This document shows, piece by piece, positions 16,775 to 24,830 of a stretch of 50,012 nucleotides of DNA (within the stretch, counting starts at the first letter, position 1; each line of letters starts with the position of its first letter). Below the pieces are notes generated by a model. It worked only from the letters and a program-made list of their open reading frames with translations. It had not been told where the DNA came from and did not search any database. The stretch comes from Ferruginibacter sp. (lineage in GTDB: Bacteria; Bacteroidota; Bacteroidia; Chitinophagales; Chitinophagaceae). A program made the position numbers and the translations under genes. The stretch is from assembly GCA_030655145.1 (NCBI GenBank), contig JAURWD010000065.1, forward strand, positions 1 to 50,012, written 5' to 3'.

Positions 16775-18631
16775 TCAATCTTCAAGTTTATCCCACCAGG
16801 TTCTTTTCAAAACCAATACGATGGCTACGATCAGGGCTATCACCATCCAGAGTGGGCCCGTCATTCCCAGGATCAGGTACATGGGCAGCAGGGTAAAACA
16901 AAGCTGGCCAATGATGCCGATCACAACATTGAACATGTCGAGCCGGAATCTTTTATTTCCAACAAAGCCCGGGTCATCCTGCACAACCAGTTGGTGAATG
17001 GGTTTCCAAAATCCCCAGGGACGAACAGTTTTATAAAATGATTTCAATACATCCGTGTCCGTAGCCGGGGAAGCATAAGTGCCAATAAAACATCCGGCAA
17101 GAGACAAGACAAATAACACCGGCCACCAATATAACGGTAACGACTGGGTGATGTATTGATGAGAGATTCCCCATTCTATGGCACCTGGCATGAGCAAGGC
17201 ACCCGCAACTCCCACAGCCATGCCCCAGAAAAATCCGTTCGCGTTAAACCGCCACCAGTACCATTTAAGGCAGTTAGCCGCGACATATCCACCATACAAT
17301 CCGCCCACGATCCATTGTAAGATCTCATTTACATCATTCGCTAAAAAACCAAAAAATACACCCACCGCAACAACGACAACACCAACAACGTAATTAAGCC
17401 TGATGACTTTTTTCGTGGAGGCGTTGGGGTTAACATACTTCAGGTAGATATCATTCGTGATATAAGCCTGGGCCGCATTGAGCGTACCGCTGAAGGTGCC
17501 CATAAATGCGCCCAGCAAACCGGTGAGGACAATACCGAGAATACCAACCGGTAAAAAATTATTGACGGCAGCGGGAAGAATGCGTTCGAAATCAGTCACG
17601 CCGTCAGGCCCTTTGAGGTAAAGCTGGTTATAATATAATAACGCCAACACCGTAAGCCCGGTGATCATGGAATAACGGATCGGTAATAAAATGATGCTCA
17701 CAAAACCGGTCATCTTGCTGGCCTCTTTCGGACTGCGGGTGCTGAGCACTTTCTGCATGTCGTAGTTTGGTGCCGGACCGGCAAGAGAAGCAAAAATTCC
17801 CTTTAGCAACATCATCATAAAAAACAATCCAAACAAACTATAGCCGTCTGCTGCGATCTTTTTATTTGCGTCAGCAGCAATGCGGCTCCAGTCGAGGTTG
17901 AGGTTCCAGCTAAAAAATGGATCGCTCCAACCTTCAGGAACATTAAGCGTTTTTCCCGCCAGGTTCTGCATGGCAATTACAGCGATGGCGATGCACCCGA
18001 TGGTCATGATGATGTACTTGATAACGTCACCTAAAACAATGCTGTGCATTCCGCCGAGGATAGAATAGAACATGGCGAACAAGGTGAAGACAATGCCATA
18101 AAAATGCGGTACATATTTTTCAGAAACGGCAAAAGGAACATAATCTTTTATGGAATCCCAGGGGATGAACACCTGCATGAATTTTCCGAGGCCGACAAAT
18201 CCATATGCAAGGAAACCAAGACAGCTGATCAACGCAAACGCGATCACGATGATGTGGGAACCTCGTACGCCCGGACCTTTCAATCCAAATCTCGTCTGCA
18301 GCCATTCTGCGCCCGTGTTGGCATTGCTGCGCCGCAGCCACTTGCTCAGGAACATCATCATAAAAACCTGGTTGAACACCGGCCAGAGCCACGGCACCCA
18401 GATACTTTTCAACCCATACACAAAACACAGGGCCACCATCCACATGGTGCCGCTGATGTCAAACATGTCAGAGGCATCGCTTAAGCCAAGCATATACCAC
18501 GGCAGGCTTTTACCGCCCATGAGGTAACTCTCTTTATTTTGCTTCGCCTTTTTCCGCATCCAAAATCCAACCAGGATCATGGTGATTAAATAACCTACCA
18601 GGATAAGGATGTCTACCAGTTGTAATTTCAT
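16775..18631 (-). CDS. SSS-family sodium:solute symporter, probably for manno-oligosaccharide
   Basis: This 618-aa inner-membrane protein has about 14-15 predicted transmembrane segments, starting with a hydrophobic first helix and G-Y-L-I-T-M-I, and the SSF signature region with K-E-S-Y-L-M-G-G-K-S-L-P-W. The length suits sodium/sugar symporters of the SLC5-like family. It lies between GH26 and GH130 in the mannan operon, so the likely substrate is mannobiose or mannose crossing the inner membrane. There is a 73-nt gap to GH26 that holds a strong stem-loop. Confidence 0.9.
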   Translation of the reverse strand: MKLQLVDILILVGYLITMILVGFWMRKKAKQNKESYLMGGKSLPWYMLGLSDASDMFDISGTMWMVALCFVYGLKSIWVPWLWPVFNQVFMMMFLSKWLRRSNANTGAEWLQTRFGLKGPGVRGSHIIVIAFALISCLGFLAYGFVGLGKFMQVFIPWDSIKDYVPFAVSEKYVPHFYGIVFTLFAMFYSILGGMHSIVLGDVIKYIIMTIGCIAIAVIAMQNLAGKTLNVPEGWSDPFFSWNLNLDWSRIAADANKKIAADGYSLFGLFFMMMLLKGIFASLAGPAPNYDMQKVLSTRSPKEASKMTGFVSIILLPIRYSMITGLTVLALLYYNQLYLKGPDGVTDFERILPAAVNNFLPVGILGIVLTGLLGAFMGTFSGTLNAAQAYITNDIYLKYVNPNASTKKVIRLNYVVGVVVVAVGVFFGFLANDVNEILQWIVGGLYGGYVAANCLKWYWWRFNANGFFWGMAVGVAGALLMPGAIEWGISHQYITQSLPLYWWPVLFVLSLAGCFIGTYASPATDTDVLKSFYKTVRPWGFWKPIHQLVVQDDPGFVGNKRFRLDMFNVVIGIIGQLCFTLLPMYLILGMTGPLWMVIALIVAIVLVLKRTWWDKLED

Positions 18632-18674
18632 AAACTCTTAGATCGTTGGCCGGTGCACGGCGTTATTAAAACTA

Positions 18675-18704
18675 TTTTTACCGGCTCTTCTTCGCCGGTA
18701 AAAT
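18675..18704 (-). other. Intercistronic stem-loop between GH26 and the symporter
   Basis: A perfect 10-bp stem (TTTTACCGGC at 18676-18685 against GCCGGTAAAA at 18694-18703) with an 8-nt loop begins immediately after the GH26 stop codon at 18705-18707 on the minus strand. Downstream sequence is AT-rich (ATAGTTTTAAT) rather than a pure T-run. It may be a partial terminator or an mRNA processing and stability element that sets mannanase against transporter expression. Confidence 0.65.
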
Positions 18705-19826
18705 CTACTGGTATAAATTTAGCTTTCGCGTTTTTTTCTCAAATAACATCTTGCCATATCTATAAAATTCAAGAAAATCTGGAACGGATGCATGTCCCTT
18801 GTGCGGGGCATAGTAATGCATATTTCCGTTGGATTGCATCCCGTGATTTCTCCATAACAACACATAACTCACCGGTGACTTATCCATTGCCTTCAACAAG
18901 GTATTGGTCCACCATTGTGGGTAAGGAATTTTTTCATAACCTGTTTCTCCAAAGGCCGGCAATTTACCATGGGCAGTCGCGACACTGTCGATGATCGCCA
19001 ACTTTTCACTGACTTCTGTTATAAATGAATTGCTTTGGGTCGGGTCATTGTATTGATAATTATCAAAGCTTACAACATCTACGTAGGCATCACCCGGGTA
19101 ACGCTCGAGGAACGAGTTGCCATCACCGAAGTTGGCCGTGTTGTAGACATAAATAAAATTATGGACCTTCTTTGTATGCACCAGGTAGTTGAAAGTAAAG
19201 CGCCATAGGGTTTTGAATTCATCAGGCGTGCAGGTATTTTTCGTCCACCAAAACCAGTTGCCGGTAAGTTCGTGAAAGGGACGAAACAGGACTGGGATCA
19301 ATTCGCCTTTCGGTCCTTTTAACGACAATGCATAAGCGGCCACTTTGTCCAGCCAGGACATATATAATTGGTGCGCTGCGCCGCCGGGCAACACTGCCGC
19401 GACGCCACCAGGCGTAGTATCCCAGGCATTTTTCCCGGTAACGGGATGATCTAGGTGCCAGCTAACGGTGATTACCCCACCCCTGCGGTATCCCTCCTGG
19501 ATAAAGGCCCGCATTTTATTAAAAGGAACACTGTCTATGTTGACTACCTTGTCCGTCTCAAGGCCCGCCCACTCCCAGCCATACAGTCCGGGGTACTCGC
19601 CGGTAACATCCCGGATGTCGCTCCGGCCCGGTTGATATTTCCATCCTACGCCGTAGGCGAGATCGTCCTGGTGACCAAATAAAATTCCGGTTGGTAAATG
19701 AGCCTTAAGATTTTTGAGCAGGTTCCGTGTTTCCGAGGTGGCAGCAGTATCGGCAATTTGCGCGGAGGATGCCAGGCCAATACAGGATAAAACAATAACG
19801 CAGATGCACAAACGTAGATTTTTCAA
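18705..19826 (-). CDS. GH26 endo-beta-1,4-mannanase (second copy)
   Basis: This 373-aa secreted GH26 enzyme has the acid/base Glu186 in R-P-F-H-E-L, the nucleophile Glu294 in A-F-G-E-T-G, and W-F-W-W at 191-194. The start is a TTG at 19826: no in-frame ATG exists between the upstream TAA (19851-19853) and the mature protein, and the signal peptide (N-L-R-L-C-I-C-V-I-V to A-Q at 22-23) starts at this codon. It is the first gene of the GH26-SSS-GH130-AGE operon, divergent from the AraC regulator. Lacking a lipobox, it is probably periplasmic or secreted and may trim imported oligomers to mannobiose, dividing labour with the other GH26. Confidence 0.92.
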   Translation of the reverse strand: MKNLRLCICVIVLSCIGLASSAQIADTAATSETRNLLKNLKAHLPTGILFGHQDDLAYGVGWKYQPGRSDIRDVTGEYPGLYGWEWAGLETDKVVNIDSVPFNKMRAFIQEGYRRGGVITVSWHLDHPVTGKNAWDTTPGGVAAVLPGGAAHQLYMSWLDKVAAYALSLKGPKGELIPVLFRPFHELTGNWFWWTKNTCTPDEFKTLWRFTFNYLVHTKKVHNFIYVYNTANFGDGNSFLERYPGDAYVDVVSFDNYQYNDPTQSNSFITEVSEKLAIIDSVATAHGKLPAFGETGYEKIPYPQWWTNTLLKAMDKSPVSYVLLWRNHGMQSNGNMHYYAPHKGHASVPDFLEFYRYGKMLFEKKTRKLNLYQ

Positions 19827-19863
19827 TATAGCAGTTTTTAAACCCGGCCTTTAACGAAGCATG

Positions 19864-19871
19864 CAAAAATA
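19864..19871 (-). promoter_or_regulatory. Promoter -7 box of the GH26-SSS-GH130-AGE operon
   Basis: The minus strand reads TATTTTTG, matching TAnnTTTG. It lies 37 nt upstream of the TTG start at 19826, giving a leader of about 30 nt, and supports that start. Confidence 0.55.
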
Positions 19872-19894
19872 GCCGAATTCATTATCTGGTAACT

Positions 19895-19918
19895 AATACT
19901 TTCTTATCCTAGTATTGC
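19895..19918. promoter_or_regulatory. Candidate regulator operator upstream of GH26
   Basis: Inverted repeat AATACT (19895-19900) and AGTATT (19911-19916) with a 10-nt spacer, located 23 nt above the GH26 -7 box and in the GH26/AraC divergent region. The first half, AATACTTTCTTA, is matched at 11 of 12 positions before susC (14008-14019). The second half, AGTATTGC, recurs exactly at 6156-6163 before the CE2 gene. A probable binding site for the neighbouring AraC regulator. Confidence 0.45.
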
Positions 19919-20030
19919 TTTAAATGAATATCGAAATGTCCATGTCATAGCTAATGATCAAGCCTATCCTTGTTTCACCATCAATTATCCCGCCCATATG
20001 CGAATAAGTTAATGGTACTATTTTAATATT

Positions 20031-20038
20031 TATATTTG
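20031..20038 (+). promoter_or_regulatory. Promoter -7 box of the araC-type regulator
   Basis: TATATTTG matches TAnnTTTG and lies 45 nt upstream of the ATG at 20084. A longer frame starting with a TTG at 20036 overlaps this box, so the box helps to reject that start. Confidence 0.55.
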
Positions 20039-20083
20039 TACTTTCACCTTCAATACCTATACACTTCACAAAATTGCTTGTTA

Positions 20084-20962
20084 ATGAATAAGAATATTGT
20101 CCGTGAAATAACGCCTTTAACCCAAAATGACTGTTTTACCATCTTTTCCCGCGTTAAGCGGGAATTCAATTTTCCCCTTCATTACCACGAAGAATTCGAA
20201 TTAAATCTCATCCTGAATGCAAAAGGTGCCAAGAGGATCGTTGGCGACCACATCGACCAGATCAACGACCTCGAACTGGTACTGATCGGTCCCAATCTTT
20301 CGCACGCCTGGTTCACACATCAATGCAAAAGCAATGACATTAAGGAAGTTACCATTCAATGGCACAAGGACCTGTTAGATGAAAAGTTGTTGCGTAGAAA
20401 CCAACTTAGTTTTATCCGGAAGATGTTTGACCTGTCAGCAAAAGGAATTTTATTCAGTAATGAAACGGTACAGGCCATTTACCCGAGGATCGTTTCCCTT
20501 GACCGGGAAAGCGGTTTCGATTCCGTAATGGCATTGATCAATATTTTGCACGACCTATCGACCTCCCGCAATATGCGCACTTTATCCGAAGCCGGTTTCA
20601 ATAGTGATTTCCAGTTAAACTACAACAGCCGCCGGATTGAGAAAGCGTTTGAATACATGAATAAAAACTACGACAAACCCATCACTTTAAATGATATCGC
20701 GAAGCTCGTAAACATGACGGATGTATCCTTTAGCCGCTTCATAAAAAAGCGAACCGGGATCACGTTTATCGATAGCCTGAACGAGATCCGGCTTGGACAT
20801 GCGTCGAGAATTTTGATCGATACGACCAACTCGATCGCGGAAGTTTCTTATAGCTGCGGATTTAATAATATCTCCAACTTTAACCGCCTTTTCAAAAAGA
20901 AAAAAGGCTGTACCCCAAAAGAATTCAGGGAGAATTTTTCCGGTACCCGGACTTTTATCTAA
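20084..20962 (+). CDS. AraC-family transcriptional regulator of the mannan locus
   Basis: This 292-aa regulator starts at the ATG at 20084 (the TTG at 20036 is rejected). The N-terminal cupin-like sensor has F-P-L-H-Y-H-E-E-F-E at about 30-39 and a second His patch (L-S-H-A-W-F). The C-terminal two-HTH DNA-binding domain covers about 185-290, with HTH1 near 202-225 (L-N-D-I-A-K-L-V-N-M) and HTH2 near 251-275 (I-A-E-V-S-Y-S-C-G-F). It is divergent from GH26, the position expected for a dedicated activator. The likely effector is a mannan-derived sugar, which is inference. Many Bacteroidota PULs use HTCS or SARP-like systems, so an AraC regulator is a simpler design. Confidence 0.9.
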   Translation: MNKNIVREITPLTQNDCFTIFSRVKREFNFPLHYHEEFELNLILNAKGAKRIVGDHIDQINDLELVLIGPNLSHAWFTHQCKSNDIKEVTIQWHKDLLDEKLLRRNQLSFIRKMFDLSAKGILFSNETVQAIYPRIVSLDRESGFDSVMALINILHDLSTSRNMRTLSEAGFNSDFQLNYNSRRIEKAFEYMNKNYDKPITLNDIAKLVNMTDVSFSRFIKKRTGITFIDSLNEIRLGHASRILIDTTNSIAEVSYSCGFNNISNFNRLFKKKKGCTPKEFRENFSGTRTFI

Positions 20963-20979
20963 GCGTTTTAAAAAATTTA

Positions 20980-22074
20980 TTACCGTTCAAAATCTTCCCA
21001 CCAGGAGGCAAATTCCCTGCTGTCAGACAAACTAACGGCTTCGCCTATCTGCGGAGTTAATAAAGGAAGATTTTCATTGATGGCTGCTTTTGTTACGCGG
21101 GTGATCGGGTCATCCCAGGCATGATTTCCCAGGGAAAACTTGGCCCAATGCACGGGCATAAGAGTTGTTGCCCGCAGGTCAAGCGCTGCCTCAACTACTT
21201 CTTCGGGCATCATATGAATGTATTTCCAGCATTTGTCGTATTGGCCGCATTCAAGTATAGCGATATCGAATGGCCCATGCTCCTCACCGATCTGTTTAAA
21301 ATGAGTGTCGTATCCTGAATCGCCGCCCAGGTAGAGTTTCATGCCTGGCGTGGTTAACGCGAAGGAACTCCAGATAGAACTGTTTCTTTTAAAACCCCGG
21401 CCCGAAAAATGGCGTGCCGGAAGTACGGTCACTTCAAAACCAGCGTCTAGCACGGCGTGCTCGTTCCAATCTTTTTCTATAACATCCTGCGCAGCAAAAC
21501 CCCAGCGTTCAAAATGCTGACCCACGCCAAGACCGCAGATCACCTTCCCGATCCGGGGTTTTAATTTCATGATCGTACGGTAATCCAGATGATCCCAATG
21601 ATCGTGTGAAATAAACAAATAGTCAATGTTTGGAATTTCGTCTGCGGAATAGATATCCGCTCCTTTAAAACTTTTCGTGGTAAATGACAAAGGCGAAGCA
21701 TTGCCACTCAGCACCGGATCCACCAAGATTTTCTTTCCGTCTATTTGTAACAGGTAGGAAGAATGCCCGAACCAGACAACCTGGTTGATCGCAGGATCCA
21801 GTGAAAACAGGTCCGTTTTGATCGATGGGATCAGGTGGGCGGGCACATTGCGTTTGTTCTTATTAAACAGGAATTCTTTCATTACGGCATAATAGCTGAC
21901 GCCTTCGGCGAGATCCGGTGTTGGACTAAGATTTTGAAATTTCCCGTCGCGGTAGTTCGGCGATTGCTGGATTCTCCCCAGCCGCTCGCCAGAAGGTAAC
22001 TGGCCAAATGGCGCCCGTCTTACAAAAACATAAATTGCTGTTATTAATAGGAGCAATATCAAAAGAAAAATCAT
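20980..22074 (-). CDS. MBL-fold metallo-hydrolase, NAPE-PLD/UlaG-like
   Basis: This 364-aa protein has an N-terminal membrane anchor (residues 1-18) and a metallo-beta-lactamase fold with the metal-binding H-D-H-W-D-H motif at 157-162 and other ligands in A-R-H-F-S-G, G-G-D-S-G-Y and M-P-V-H-W-A. F-G-H-S-S-Y-L-L at 102-109 and the overall length match the group that includes N-acyl-phosphatidylethanolamine phospholipase D and related bacterial lipid hydrolases. The substrate is unknown. It converges with the AraC gene across a 17-nt gap and is probably unrelated to the mannan locus. Confidence 0.85.
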   Translation of the reverse strand: MIFLLILLLLITAIYVFVRRAPFGQLPSGERLGRIQQSPNYRDGKFQNLSPTPDLAEGVSYYAVMKEFLFNKNKRNVPAHLIPSIKTDLFSLDPAINQVVWFGHSSYLLQIDGKKILVDPVLSGNASPLSFTTKSFKGADIYSADEIPNIDYLFISHDHWDHLDYRTIMKLKPRIGKVICGLGVGQHFERWGFAAQDVIEKDWNEHAVLDAGFEVTVLPARHFSGRGFKRNSSIWSSFALTTPGMKLYLGGDSGYDTHFKQIGEEHGPFDIAILECGQYDKCWKYIHMMPEEVVEAALDLRATTLMPVHWAKFSLGNHAWDDPITRVTKAAINENLPLLTPQIGEAVSLSDSREFASWWEDFER

Positions 22075-22217
22075 GGTGCCTGGTATTTGATGCTTTTAAG
22101 CAAAATAGAAAACCCTGTAAGGAGCTTTGTTATTTGCACGAACATTCGCTCCCTGGTAGACGGACGAAGCTTCCCAATGTTTTAAGGTAAACCAGTTTTA
22201 AGATTTTTTGTGCCCGA

Positions 22218-22727
22218 TCAGTGCTTTTTCAGCACGTCGAGAAAGGATTGATAGATAGCGTTGGTGTACAACACCTGCACGTTTTGCTGGTCCAATTTTT
22301 CGACATCGATCCTTGCTGTCGTTATTTCCTTGTCTTTCAAACAGAAAGAATAAATAGCAAACAATTCTTCTACACCCTGCTCCGGATCGGGCGTCGCATA
22401 CCCGGTAACCCCGATGCCCCAGTCACTGCAAAAAATATTGGTGATGCCTTTTGCCAAACTAACTGCAACGCGATCGGAGACGCAATTACAGCCCAGGGCA
22501 TGAATGGGATCTACTGCAAAATGCCTGGCTTTTTGCCCAAGATTATAAGCGGTAAGGCCGCCCTGGAAAAACTGCATCGCTTTCGAAGCCAACGAGAAGC
22601 CCGCCTGGAGATGGCCAGAAGTTACACTTTCCGCAACTGCAACAGTTTGCTCCCTGGCAATCAGATGATCCCTGATGCTGTTGATCACCGCCCGGTTGTA
22701 GTTTTCTTTACGTGGTGGTTTTGCCAT
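22218..22727 (-). CDS. Stand-alone CinA C-terminal domain (nicotinamide-nucleotide amidase, PncC-like)
   Basis: This 169-aa protein starts at the ATG at 22727 (a TTG at 22745 would add 6 residues). The CinA-C nucleophile region reads A-E-S-V-T-S-G-H-L (Glu33, Ser34), and the later G-V-T-G-Y-A is the conserved G-[IV]-[TA]-G motif. PncC enzymes deamidate NMN to NaMN. The usual A-E-S-C-T-G-G is changed to A-E-S-V-T-S-G, placing it in a divergent subgroup for which the activity should not be assumed. It follows gluconokinase after 63 nt. Confidence 0.8.
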   Translation of the reverse strand: MAKPPRKENYNRAVINSIRDHLIAREQTVAVAESVTSGHLQAGFSLASKAMQFFQGGLTAYNLGQKARHFAVDPIHALGCNCVSDRVAVSLAKGITNIFCSDWGIGVTGYATPDPEQGVEELFAIYSFCLKDKEITTARIDVEKLDQQNVQVLYTNAIYQSFLDVLKKH

Positions 22728-22790
22728 AAAATGTTTATGAGTCAAAAAACACTCAGAAAAATCTATGCCATGGCAACCTTTGTCAGCGGA

Positions 22791-23291
22791 TTATTGTGGC
22801 CAGTTGAGATGGACAAGAATTTCCGCAACAATCGCGGCAGGAGATTGGGCAATATCAATAGTGACAGCGTCTTCCGGCGCTTCGAGCGCATCAAATTGTG
22901 ACTGTAATAAGGAAGATGGCATGTAGTGTCCTTTGCGCTCATTCAGTCGTTGTTGTACCAGGTCGAAATCTCCTTTCAGGTAGATCCAGGTGCAGCTTTC
23001 TTCGATCGCATTTGCAAGTCTTTCGCGGTACGATTGTTTGAGGGCAGAACAAACGAGGATCACGGGTTGCAAGGCAGACTTGCTGACCACGAATTCGTGG
23101 ATATTTTTTAGCCAGGGCCAGCGGTCGTCGTCCTGCAAGGGAATGCCACTATTCATTTTCGCTTTATTCTCTGCAGGATGAAAATCGTCCGCATCAAAGA
23201 AAGCATAGCCGGTGGTGGTGGATAATATTTGGCCAATGGTGGTCTTGCCTGTTCCCGATACGCCCATGATAAAAATTACCGGATGCCTCAT
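22791..23291 (-). CDS. gntK: Gluconokinase, GntK/thermoresistant type
   Basis: This 166-aa cytoplasmic P-loop kinase has the Walker A motif G-V-S-G-T-G-K-T-T at 10-18, the substrate region F-F-D-A-D-D-F-H-P, D-D-R-W-P-W-L, V-C-S-A-L-K and Y-L-K-G-D-F, all diagnostic of GntK. It phosphorylates D-gluconate to 6-phosphogluconate for the pentose-phosphate or Entner-Doudoroff route. No gluconate permease or dehydrogenase is adjacent. It may supply a general sugar-acid route rather than serve the neighbouring glycan loci. Confidence 0.95.
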   Translation of the reverse strand: MRHPVIFIMGVSGTGKTTIGQILSTTTGYAFFDADDFHPAENKAKMNSGIPLQDDDRWPWLKNIHEFVVSKSALQPVILVCSALKQSYRERLANAIEESCTWIYLKGDFDLVQQRLNERKGHYMPSSLLQSQFDALEAPEDAVTIDIAQSPAAIVAEILVHLNWPQ

Positions 23292-23462
23292 GTTATCTCA
23301 AGTTTAAGTGTAAAATTCCAATGTGACCTTTCCTGATTATTGAAGTTAGATTTTAACCGGTAAATAAGCCCCGCTAACACTGCGACGAATTTATTTTTTT
23401 AATGTCTGTCCTGATGCAAATGAATTCAAGTACTTTCAGTGATCTCAAAAGCAGTTCGTTTT

Positions 23463-23900
23463 ATGGCACAGCAAAATTACCGGAATCATGCAAAGTTCTA
23501 TATTCCGCATCATTTCATTTTCTACCCGATCGTCACAGCACTAGCGGTGTACAGTATACGTAAATCTTTTATCAATCCCGATCGTCATTTTGAATGGATG
23601 GCACTGGGGATCGTCTTTATCTTATTGGCCTGGCTATCGTTTATGATGCGGCAACATTATGCGCTTGTTTTACAGAACAGGCTCGTGCGCCAGGAAATGC
23701 GCCTGCGATATTTTCGTCTTACGGGGAAAGCCCTGGAAGACATTGAAGCACGCCTCACCTTCGCCCGTATTGCCGCGTTGCGTTTTGCGCCAGATGAAGA
23801 ACTCCCGGGATTGATTTCAGAAACACTCGAGAAAGATCTATCACCTAAAGAGATCAAAAAGTCGATCATTAACTGGTTTCCCGATCACATGCGGGTATAA
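23463..23900 (+). CDS. DUF6526-like small membrane protein
   Basis: This 145-aa protein starts at the ATG at 23463 (a GTG at 23439 adds 8 residues). It begins M-A-Q-Q-N-Y-R-N-H, then has two transmembrane helices (about 20-32 and 45-60) and a charged C-terminal cytoplasmic helix region (R-L-T-F-A-R-I-A-A-L-R-F, D-L-S-P-K-E-I-K-K). This order matches the DUF6526 family, widespread in Bacteroidota and of unknown function. It is followed by a bidirectional terminator. Confidence 0.75.
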   Translation: MAQQNYRNHAKFYIPHHFIFYPIVTALAVYSIRKSFINPDRHFEWMALGIVFILLAWLSFMMRQHYALVLQNRLVRQEMRLRYFRLTGKALEDIEARLTFARIAALRFAPDEELPGLISETLEKDLSPKEIKKSIINWFPDHMRV

Positions 23901-23901
23901 A

Positions 23902-23935
23902 AAAGCCAGGGATCTCGCCCGGCTTTATGTTTTTG
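23902..23935. terminator. Bidirectional terminator between convergent genes
   Basis: Stem AAAGCC(A)GGG at 23902-23911 against CCCGGCTTT at 23918-23926, with one bulged A, a 6-nt loop and an ATGTTTTTG tail on the plus side; the left flank gives a T-run on the minus side. It can end both the DUF6526 gene and the PepSY-like gene. Confidence 0.75.
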
Positions 23936-23950
23936 TAATTTTCAACAGGT

Positions 23951-24496
23951 TTAATAATCGTATTGAACCCTGACGCCATTTTCATTATAGTAGTAAGCTG
24001 CATTGCTCGCGGTCACGATGCGGAAAATGCGTTCAGCGGTCGACGGCCTGTCGATCTGCACATAACGTGTGGGCACAATCCTATCCCGTTTAAAGATCAC
24101 ATCCCAGATAGAACCAGGTAATTGCTGCCGTGTCAAAGGTGTGCGGGTATCCCGACGCTCACCATTCGCATGATACACTGCGGTTGATCTCCAGGGGCCA
24201 TTGTTGAAAGTAGCTGTGTAATCGCCTTTGTATTTTGTCCAGTGTACGTTGCCTGCATTTGGATAATCCCGCAACAGTGCAGCTTGTACCTTTTTAGGTT
24301 GATTCTTCGATGACTTGCCCGGGCCGTAGTTGCCATTGGGTGCGTCCCAACTACCTTCGTTATCCTTCACCTGGCCTGACTTGGCGGACTTGCCGTGATT
24401 TTTTGATTTCCCCTTGCCGTTGTTTTGACTGTTACCCTGTGCAACAACGGTAGACGTAATGGCAAGGATGGTAATAGCCAGCAATAATTTTTTCAT
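23951..24496 (-). CDS. Secreted PepSY-like small protein
   Basis: This 181-aa protein has a signal peptide (cleavage after V-V-A-Q at about 20), a long basic Gly/Asn/Lys low-complexity linker (about 21-65), and a domain at about 67-180 with P-K-K-V-Q-A-A-L-L-R-D-Y-P-N-A, W-T-K-Y-K-G-D-Y-T and T-A-V-Y-H-A-N-G. That pattern recalls the PepSY-like/DUF2874 putative beta-lactamase-inhibitor-like domains common in Bacteroidota envelope proteins. Function is unknown. It is a single-gene unit with a terminator on its 3' side. Confidence 0.7.
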   Translation of the reverse strand: MKKLLLAITILAITSTVVAQGNSQNNGKGKSKNHGKSAKSGQVKDNEGSWDAPNGNYGPGKSSKNQPKKVQAALLRDYPNAGNVHWTKYKGDYTATFNNGPWRSTAVYHANGERRDTRTPLTRQQLPGSIWDVIFKRDRIVPTRYVQIDRPSTAERIFRIVTASNAAYYYNENGVRVQYDY

Positions 24497-24830
24497 ACTT
24501 GTGGTTTTAATTTGAGTAAAGCAATAATCGGTTAAAAATGTGCCAAACTGTTTCCTGCGTCTGTTTAAGAACCGTAGTGCCGCTTCTTTTAACAGATTGT
24601 ATACTGCATTTATTGTAGCCTCCCGATGATGGTGTGTGGTATCCTGCTAAAGACATATGTTAAATGAAATATTGCGATAGTACCCTTCTTCCACTTTCAG
24701 GAAAGAAAATTTGGCCAGTGTATAATGAACTGCACAGCTCATCAATGATGGTTTGCGCACCCAGGACTGCAGGGCATAACAGCATCATGTCAGCGATTGC
24801 ACAATAGATTTTTAGCGAGGAAAGGCGATT
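24497..24830. other. Intergenic region, 334 nt, nothing recognised
   Basis: Lies between two minus-strand genes. It should contain the promoter of the PepSY-like gene, but no good TAnnTTTG box, hairpin terminator or open frame with coding features stands out. Confidence 0.4.

Noticed and set aside
22221-22901. 226-aa plus-strand frame across the CinA and gluconokinase genes
   Set aside because: It is antisense to two clearly recognised genes and has no recognisable domain.
20980-23291. MBL-fold hydrolase, CinA and gluconokinase as a possible defence or toxin-antitoxin set
   Set aside because: Each is a known metabolic family and no nuclease, toxin or mobile-element gene is nearby.
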